Origin: a virus
Virus record (IMG/VR): IMGVR_UViG_3300033571_012128
Coordinates: 1 to 23,016 of that record
DNA: 23,016 nt
Reading direction: 5' to 3' (one strand)
Under the pieces are notes generated by a model, which did not search any database, had not been told where the DNA came from, and worked only from the letters and a program-made list of their open reading frames with translations. Shown here piece after piece: positions 18,893-23,016 of the stretch (within the stretch, counting starts at the first letter, position 1; each line of letters opens with the position of its first letter). A program made the position numbers and the translations under genes.

Positions 18893-19002
18893 AGAACTAC
18901 ATTCTAGATTTTATTAGGGACTGGGGGTTGATTTTAGTTCCCGTTGTGATGTTTGTGGCATTTTGGGCTATCTTACATTTTTTTCCGCAAATTTTATACT
19001 AA
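18889..19002 (+). CDS. Small single-span membrane protein, 37 residues
   Basis: TTG start overlapping the peroxiredoxin TGA (TTGA). Residues about 12-32, WGLILVPVVMFVAFWAILHFF, form one transmembrane helix with a charged N-terminal KNYILDFIRD. The overlap start and clean membrane helix make it plausible, but no family supports it. Confidence 0.5.
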   Translation: MKNYILDFIRDWGLILVPVVMFVAFWAILHFFPQILY

Positions 19003-19014
19003 AGGTAACAACAC

Positions 19015-19251
19015 ATGAAGAAACTAATTTTGACCCTCGCCCTAGCAGCCTCTCCCGTCTTTGCTCAAGATCGTGTCTCACAATACGATTTTGATAAGGA
19101 TGGAAAGGTATCTTTCGAAGACATCAATCGGTATTGCACAGTCTCTCAGAGCCTGTTCAAACAGGCTGATAAGAACGGAGACGGCTTCCTGTCGAACTTA
19201 GAAATGAGCACGGCACGACGCTATTTGTTCTCGCGGTGCGAGGCTAAATAA
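19015..19251 (+). CDS. Secreted EF-hand calcium-binding protein, 78 residues
   Basis: RBS AAAGGTAAC. A signal peptide (MKKLILTLALAASPVFA, likely cut before QDR) exports it to the periplasm. Two canonical 12-residue EF-hand loops follow: D25-F-D27-K-D29-G-K-V-S-F-E-D36 and D52-K-N54-G-D56-G-F-L-S-N-L-E63, with all ligand positions filled. Cys41 and Cys75 could form a disulfide. Short EF-hand proteins of this kind occur in proteobacterial periplasms; in a phage it may buffer calcium or aid the cell-wall hydrolase. That role is inference. Confidence 0.85.
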   Translation: MKKLILTLALAASPVFAQDRVSQYDFDKDGKVSFEDINRYCTVSQSLFKQADKNGDGFLSNLEMSTARRYLFSRCEAK

Positions 19252-19273
19252 TACTCTTAAATGAGGATTAAAC

Positions 19274-19432
19274 ATGACTCAGACAAATAAAAATCGTTGT
19301 AGTTGTGGAAGAAGTCCAACGGGATATTGTGTCGGACTGCATTCAATGACAAATGAGCAGTATAAGGCTCATCTTGATGTGCAGCAGAAGCAGTTGAACG
19401 AACAGGTCAAGCCACAACTGCTAAAGGGATAA
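19274..19432 (+). CDS. Small Cys/His protein, CDGSH-like motif, 52 residues
   Basis: ATG 19274 with TGAGGA upstream. The segment RCSCGRSPTGYCVGLHSMTNEQY has C-x-C-x-x-S-x-x-x-x-C-x-G-x-H, one residue shorter than the CDGSH iron-sulfur signature, and I recall similar CxCGRSPTGxCxGxH proteins in cyanobacteria and phages. It may bind iron-sulfur or zinc. The C-terminal helix is Gln-rich. It is the last gene before the tmRNA. Confidence 0.65.
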   Translation: MTQTNKNRCSCGRSPTGYCVGLHSMTNEQYKAHLDVQQKQLNEQVKPQLLKG

Positions 19433-19578
19433 TGCGTGTGATGGGGACTGGAAACTTGTAATCTCCAGTCTTAAACGAAGAGATTTCTCTCGCCCGCTAT
19501 TAGGATAAAGGAATAATGGTAGTCAACCTTTGACTAAAGGTGTTCTGGACTCGGGTTCGACCCCCGACATCTCCACCA

Positions 19579-19630
19579 AATTATCAGATGCCCACCACCT
19601 CTGCAGTAATGTACGTGGTGGCTTTCCGAC
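19579..19630 (+). other. Intervening segment removed from the permuted tmRNA
   Basis: Lies between the acceptor CCA and the GGGG 5' end and holds a 7-bp hairpin (19592-19598 with 19615-19621). In other permuted tmRNAs such a segment links the acceptor ends in the precursor and is cut out. Confidence 0.8.
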
Positions 19631-19717
19631 GGGGATGAATTTGGCTTCGACAGGGCAAGTAATAAACCAAAGGCTACCCGAAAGGCGACGAACGTAATTC
19701 GCGCAAACAAAGTAAAC

Positions 19718-19756
19718 GCAAACGATGATGTTTACGACATGGCTCTTGCGGCTTAA
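19718..19756 (+). other. ssrA: tmRNA proteolysis-tag reading frame
   Basis: Resume codon GCA at 19718, then AAC GAT GAT GTT TAC GAC ATG GCT CTT GCG GCT, stop TAA at 19754-19756, giving ANDDVYDMALAA. The AND start and the ALAA end match bacterial tmRNA tags, ALAA being the ClpXP recognition end. Confidence 0.93.
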
Positions 19757-19852
19757 GCCGATTTAGAATACCTGAGTTTTCGGTGGGTTTTCTTGGAAAC
19801 AGAATAAACGCACCATTTGTCATAACACAAACAACACACAAAGGAGAATATT

Positions 19853-20086
19853 ATGACACCATATGAAATTAGACTAGCGTTAGTAACCTTGGCAAAAGAT
19901 ATGTTGCATGATGAGTATCATACAGCCAGATCGTCAATTTCAGAGATCTGGAATTGGAAATGCTCACAAGCACTTGAACACAATAGCCCTATGCCACCAC
20001 TACCAGAATATCCAGAGTACTTCACCGAGAATGATGTAATCGAAAAAGCAACACGCTTAAACGAGTTCATTTCAAACGGTAAGTAA
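19853..20086 (+). CDS. Conserved small phage protein (MTPYEIR type), 77 residues
   Basis: RBS AAAGGAGAAT. Begins MTPYEIRLALVTLAKDMLHDEYHTARSSI, a start I recognise in small proteins of T4-like phages, with LNEFISNGK at the end. Helical, soluble, function unknown. It is the only gene between the tmRNA and the strong terminator, so it could share the tmRNA transcript. Confidence 0.75.
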   Translation: MTPYEIRLALVTLAKDMLHDEYHTARSSISEIWNWKCSQALEHNSPMPPLPEYPEYFTENDVIEKATRLNEFISNGK

Positions 20087-20092
20087 CCCTGG

Positions 20093-20121
20093 GGGTGGCG
20101 GTGGTCCGCCACCCTTTCTTT
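20093..20121 (+). terminator. Strong rho-independent terminator
   Basis: GGGTGGCGG-TGGT-CCGCCACCC, nine perfect pairs (20093-20114), followed by TTTCTTTCC. Confidence 0.9.
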
Positions 20122-20145
20122 CCTCTGCAATAATGGAGAAACAAC

Positions 20146-20772
20146 ATGAATGCAGTAGACATACTTCGTAGTGTAGAAAACTTTTTTAATCGTAATCACA
20201 ACTTTTTCTGCCTATGGGGCGGGCTGTTCGCTATGATATTCTTTGGACTTTATGTCCCATTCAATATCTACAGCAGAACGATGGAAATGTATGAAGCCCA
20301 GATTAGAACTAATCAAGTTCTAACGTCTCAATTGGATCACATGAGTCGTCGAGTTGAATTTTTAAATCTGTCTTATGATCAGCAGCGCAAAGTTCGCACT
20401 GAAGTTGAGTGTCTTGCAAAGAACATTTACTTTGAAGCGGGATCCGAATCTCGTGCTGGTAAAATCGCTGTCGCTGAAGTCACGATGAATCGAGTCAAGA
20501 GCAGAGAGTTCCCGCGAACCGTTTGTGGTGTTGTCTATCAGCGGACTCGAAACACTTGTCAATTTTCTTGGGTATGCCAAGGAAAGAATACAATTCGTCC
20601 GAGTTCTGTGTGGAATGAATCGTACAAGATTGCCGAGAATATTTTGATTTCAAAGAAAAGTTACGGTATAATTGGATCTGCAAAGTATTTCCATGCGACG
20701 TATGTAAACCCAGCATGGGCTACTGAGAAGAGAGTTGTAAATCAAATTGGAAACCATATTTTTTATCATTGA
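20146..20772 (+). CDS. Membrane-anchored SleB-type cell-wall hydrolase
   Basis: 208 residues. Residues about 20-40 (FFCLWGGLFAMIFFGLYVPF) are an uncleaved membrane anchor, followed by a coiled coil (50-85) and a Hydrolase_2 domain of the SleB/CwlJ type: CLAKNIYFEAGSES with likely catalytic Glu97, IAVAEVTMNRVKSREFPRTVCGVVYQ, QFSWVCQG and KYFHATYVNPAW. Such enzymes are muramidases or lytic transglycosylases. Anchored topology puts the domain in the periplasm, where it could help lysis or wall opening during infection. Own transcript after the terminator; RBS TGGAGA. Confidence 0.88.
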   Translation: MNAVDILRSVENFFNRNHNFFCLWGGLFAMIFFGLYVPFNIYSRTMEMYEAQIRTNQVLTSQLDHMSRRVEFLNLSYDQQRKVRTEVECLAKNIYFEAGSESRAGKIAVAEVTMNRVKSREFPRTVCGVVYQRTRNTCQFSWVCQGKNTIRPSSVWNESYKIAENILISKKSYGIIGSAKYFHATYVNPAWATEKRVVNQIGNHIFYH

Positions 20773-20778
20773 GGTTTT

Positions 20779-21822
20779 ATGCGTATACTAGATGATGTGA
20801 AGTTAGACTATAAAGACGTTCTGATCACACCGAAGCGATCTTCGTTGTCATCTAGAAGTGAAGTGAAACTTGAAAGGTTGTTTACTTTCCGATCTTACAA
20901 TTCTTGGTTTGGTGTTCCAATCATTGCCGCCAATATGGACGGTGTCGGCACTTTTGATATGGATGCCGAATTGAACAGGCATCGATGTATGGTTGCACTC
21001 ACCAAGCACCAAAAAGATACTGATTTGATTGAACACTTTTCAAAGAAATTGGAAAGTTCCATTTACTCCTTGGGTATCAGCGAATGTGATTTGCAGAAGT
21101 TTGACAACGTGTATAGCGTAGTCGGTAATCGATTGATGCGCGTTTGCATTGATGTCGCCAATGGATATACGCAATCGTTTGTTGACTTCATTAAGAAGTT
21201 CCGTGATCGATATCCCAGCGTTATTCTTATTGCTGGTAATGTTGTCACGGCGGAAATGACAGAAGAACTGATCCTCGCTGGTGTTGACATTGTGAAGGTT
21301 GGGATTGGTCCAGGGGCGGTGTGCACGACTAGGAAGATGACGGGAATCGGCTATCCACAATTGAGCGCGGTGATTGAGTGTGCTGATGCGGCTCACGGTC
21401 TCAAGGGTCATATCATTGCTGATGGTGGGTGCACGGTGGCTGGGGATGTGGTGAAGGCATTCGCCGCTGGTGCCGATTTTGTGATGCTCGGATCAATGCT
21501 TGCTGGGCATAAGGAAGGATTGCCCGCTGGATATACAGACACACTAGAAGGGCAAAGCCTAGTTGATTTCTATGGCATGAGTTCTAAGTCAGCCATGGAT
21601 TTGCATAATGGCGGAGTTGCTAATTACCGTGCATCGGAAGGCAAGCACGTAAAACTTCGCTACAAAGGTCCAGTTGCAAATACGATGCAAGAAATTCTGG
21701 GAGGGCTGCGTTCGGCATGCACTTATGTTGGCGCGTCTGAACTCAAGGAACTTCCAAAGCGAACTACGTTTGTTCGTGTCACTCAACAATTAAATACCAG
21801 TTTGAACGCATATGAAATCTAA
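20779..21822 (+). CDS. guaC: GMP reductase
   Basis: 347 residues, the exact length of Escherichia coli GuaC, and alignable along it. Active-site loop [24 protein letters not shown] with Cys182; ANMDGVGTF near the N-terminus; [61 protein letters not shown] at the end. No CBS domains are present, unlike many IMP dehydrogenases. The enzyme reduces GMP to IMP with NADPH, moving guanine nucleotides toward adenine synthesis. It follows the hydrolase gene by six bases and overlaps gene 33 by 11 bases, so all are one operon. A rare metabolic gene for a phage as far as I know. Confidence 0.93.
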   Translation: MRILDDVKLDYKDVLITPKRSSLSSRSEVKLERLFTFRSYNSWFGVPIIAANMDGVGTFDMDAELNRHRCMVALTKHQKDTDLIEHFSKKLESSIYSLGISECDLQKFDNVYSVVGNRLMRVCIDVANGYTQSFVDFIKKFRDRYPSVILIAGNVVTAEMTEELILAGVDIVKVGIGPGAVCTTRKMTGIGYPQLSAVIECADAAHGLKGHIIADGGCTVAGDVVKAFAAGADFVMLGSMLAGHKEGLPAGYTDTLEGQSLVDFYGMSSKSAMDLHNGGVANYRASEGKHVKLRYKGPVANTMQEILGGLRSACTYVGASELKELPKRTTFVRVTQQLNTSLNAYEI

Positions 21823-22048
21823 ATCGAAGACAACTCGCGAAGAAAAGAATCAATTTTCTATGATGATCATGAATATGGCCATCGAGGAAAAAATTGATCA
21901 CATAGATGCAGTCACAACATATTGTGAACGCAACAATCTTGAAGTTGAGATGGCAGCAACACTTATCAACGACTCACTCAAAAGTATCATTGAAGGTGAA
22001 GCCATGAAAATGAGATTTTTACCTAGAGGGGATAAACTCCCTATATGA
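21812..22048 (+). CDS. 33: gp33-type late-transcription coactivator
   Basis: 78 residues, overlapping guaC by 11 bases. The segment [51 protein letters not shown] matches the phage late-transcription coactivator family (I-x-x-x-x-x-x-K-x-x-x-D-A-x-x-x-Y-C-E-x-x-x-x-E). In T4, gp33 bridges RNA polymerase to the sliding clamp at TATAAATA promoters. The late promoters found in this window and the neighbouring gp59 support the call. The Lys-rich N-terminus is short. Confidence 0.82.
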   Translation: MKSKSKTTREEKNQFSMMIMNMAIEEKIDHIDAVTTYCERNNLEVEMAATLINDSLKSIIEGEAMKMRFLPRGDKLPI

Positions 22049-22212
22049 GTTGGCAAGCATTAATTTGGAACATCTTCGTTTGGTCTTTCACGGGATTTTT
22101 GATTTACGTTAAAGACGCTTCAATGTTCTGGCTATTTTTACCGCTGCTACTTACCACATTTGATAATGCTATGAAGTTGTATAAGCAAGAAGAATCCAAA
22201 CAGTCGGAGTGA
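22045..22212 (+). CDS. Small two-span membrane protein, 55 residues
   Basis: ATGA overlap with gene 33. Two hydrophobic segments, about residues 6-22 (LIWNIFVWSFTGFLIYV) and 27-39 (MFWLFLPLLLTTF), then a charged tail (KLYKQEESKQSE). Sits between genes 33 and 59 in place of nothing in T4. No family recognised; overlap on one side and a one-base gap on the other make it convincing. Confidence 0.7.
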   Translation: MSWQALIWNIFVWSFTGFLIYVKDASMFWLFLPLLLTTFDNAMKLYKQEESKQSE

Positions 22213-22213
22213 T

Positions 22214-22810
22214 ATGAACGGCTATAACTTGTACTGCACATATCAAGCAATCAAACTTCACTTTACCAATGAAAAATACAACTTCTTTCAATATGACGGG
22301 AAAACTCGCGTCTCTGTGGACGCATTCGAAAAACGCCGTGACAAGTTTCTGTTCCATCGTCTTGCACGTAAATATAACGATGATCAGATGGTTCCATTTT
22401 TGGTTGCTAATTTTGTATACGGTGATCACGGCTGGACTAAAGATTTGCTTGAAGAGGGTGCTGAGGAAAAATATAAAGAGTGGAGAAGAATTACAGATTC
22501 CATGAGCAAGATCTATCTGGAAGATCTACAAACGATCTGCCCAGATCCAAAAGAATTTAACAGTTTGTTTAAAGTTGAAGATGGACAGTTCCCGAGATTG
22601 TTGATGTGTTTTATGCAAAAGCAAATTACCATCGAAACAATGGTGATACTCAACAATATTTTTGACTTTATAAGAATTTGGGATAAGAAGATTTCAGACG
22701 ACATCATCTACCCAAAGATTAGTAGAAAGATTCGTAAGTATGGTGCGTTTTTGTCTGTAGACACTAAAAAGTACAAGGAGTTGACCAAGAAAATTCTTCT
22801 GGATGTATAA
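22214..22810 (+). CDS. 59: gp59-type helicase loader
   Basis: 198 residues. The N-terminal part YCTYQAIKLHFTNEKYNFFQYDGKTRVSVDAFEKRRDKFLFHRLARKY lines up with T4 gp59 (VYKLYLMIKQH, KYDVIKYN, RVSDAAYQKRRDKYFFQKLSEKY), as do LVANFVYGDHGWTKD and the all-helical C-terminus ending in YKELTKKIL. T4 gp59 loads helicase gp41 onto gp32-coated forks and links replication to recombination. Genes 33 and 59 are also neighbours in T4, with 32 next; gene 32 is not in this window. Confidence 0.88.
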   Translation: MNGYNLYCTYQAIKLHFTNEKYNFFQYDGKTRVSVDAFEKRRDKFLFHRLARKYNDDQMVPFLVANFVYGDHGWTKDLLEEGAEEKYKEWRRITDSMSKIYLEDLQTICPDPKEFNSLFKVEDGQFPRLLMCFMQKQITIETMVILNNIFDFIRIWDKKISDDIIYPKISRKIRKYGAFLSVDTKKYKELTKKILLDV

Positions 22811-22813
22811 ATA
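22806..22813 (+). promoter_or_regulatory. T4-type late promoter (TATAAATA)
   Basis: Exact TATAAATA overlapping the gp59 stop codon, 64 bases before the HNH ATG. Confidence 0.6.
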
Positions 22814-22818
22814 GAGAT

Positions 22819-22848
22819 GCAGGTCGCGATGCGCTAACATCCACCTGC
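22819..22848 (+). other. Hairpin in the leader of the HNH gene
   Basis: GCAGGT (22819-22824) pairs with ACCTGC (22843-22848) around an 18-base loop in the leader downstream of the late promoter. The Shine-Dalgarno AAAGGAG is outside it. Such leader hairpins keep homing genes silent on early read-through messages in T4; here that is inference. Confidence 0.45.
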
Positions 22849-22876
22849 TCTAGAAACTGTAAAGGAGTATTCCAGC

Positions 22877-23016
22877 ATGTCTATTTATCACAAGCATCAT
22901 ATCGTCCCTCGCCACATGGGAGGAACAGACGATCCATCTAATCTTATCGAACTCACAGTCGAAGAACACGCCGAAGCACATCGGAAGTTGTTCGAAGAAC
23001 ATGGTCGTTGGCAAGA
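22877..23016 (+). CDS. HNH homing endonuclease, 5' part only
   Basis: Cut by the window end after 46 codons. MSIYHKHHIVPRHMGGTDDPSNLIELTVEEHAEAHRKLF is the HNH core of many phage free-standing homing endonucleases: H-H-I-V-P-R-H-x-G-G, then D-x-x-N-L and H-x-x-A-H. RBS AAAGGAG. Placed directly after gp59, a spot where homing genes are common in T4-like phages. Confidence 0.85.
   Translation, partial: MSIYHKHHIVPRHMGGTDDPSNLIELTVEEHAEAHRKLFEEHGRWQ

Larger units (their letters stand above)
19446..19815 (+). ncRNA. ssrA: Circularly permuted (two-piece) tmRNA
   Basis: The acceptor half comes first: T arm TCGGG-TTCGACC-CCCGA (19551-19567), acceptor strand CATCTCC, A, CCA (19568-19578). After a 52-base spacer with a CCACCAC/GTGGTGG hairpin, the 5' half begins GGGGATG (19631-19637), which pairs fully with CATCTCC, followed by the tmRNA-like TTGGCTTCGACAGGG. 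The halves also pair through CAAAGG/CCTTTG and CTACC/GGTAG (19668-19678 with 19518-19532). A pseudoknot-like stem GCG-CGAA/TTCG-CGC precedes the tag reading frame. tmRNA rescues stalled ribosomes and tags the product for proteolysis. Outer ends (near 19446 and 19815) are approximate. Confidence 0.92.

Noticed and set aside
20779-21822. IMP dehydrogenase
   Set aside because: Length, absence of CBS domains and the [14 protein letters not shown] loop fit GMP reductase better.

Overview
The window looks like part of the genome of a large T4-superfamily tailed phage (myovirus type), probably infecting an alphaproteobacterium. Four observations support the phage call. A gp33-type late-transcription coactivator lies close to a gp59-type helicase loader (21812-22810). 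T4-style late promoters (TATAAATA or a one-base variant) stand upstream of several genes. At least sixteen tRNA genes are interspersed with homing endonucleases and tiny overlapping genes. Many other small genes overlap through ATGA, GTGA or TAATG junctions. The alphaproteobacterial host is inferred from a circularly permuted (two-piece) tmRNA gene at about 19446-19815, a gene form typical of alphaproteobacteria and rarer elsewhere, whose tag reads ANDDVYDMALAA.

Layout. 1-1289: about 1.3 kb without convincing genes but rich in hairpins, many with GNRA tetraloops. It contains a degenerate tRNA and a good tRNA-Val and is followed by tRNAs; I read it as a candidate giant structured RNA of the GOLLD/ROOL kind. 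1290-5732: tRNA cluster interleaved with a two-helix membrane protein, an SPFH-like lipoprotein, a small lipoprotein, a secreted C93 (LapG-type) cysteine peptidase, an ASCH-like protein, a GIY-YIG homing endonuclease and a zinc-ribbon protein. 5738-8775: small unknown genes, a 376-residue Cys-containing protein, an HNH endonuclease, an initiator-like tRNA-Met and a glutaredoxin. 8776-13930: an accessory block of small genes driven by six copies of one promoter module and dominated by six alanine-rich paralogues. 13935-19432: an HTH-like protein, a conserved phage gene that seems to start at AUU, a HAD phosphatase, PhoH, a PD-(D/E)XK nuclease, an AhpC peroxiredoxin, a secreted EF-hand protein and a small Cys protein. 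19446-23016: tmRNA, a strong terminator, a membrane-anchored SleB-type cell-wall hydrolase, GMP reductase (guaC), gp33, a small membrane protein, gp59 and the start of an HNH endonuclease.

How it may fit together. Sigma70-type promoters with 17-bp spacers would serve early and middle expression by host RNA polymerase; TATAAATA promoters with gp33 would serve late expression. The tRNAs, tmRNA and candidate giant RNA form a translation-related RNA arsenal. GuaC, AhpC and glutaredoxin would adjust host purine and redox metabolism. Two proteins begin with a motif of the T4 capsid-targeting type ending in a prohead-protease site and may be packaged in the head and injected. All functional statements come from motif recognition by eye; no database search was run.
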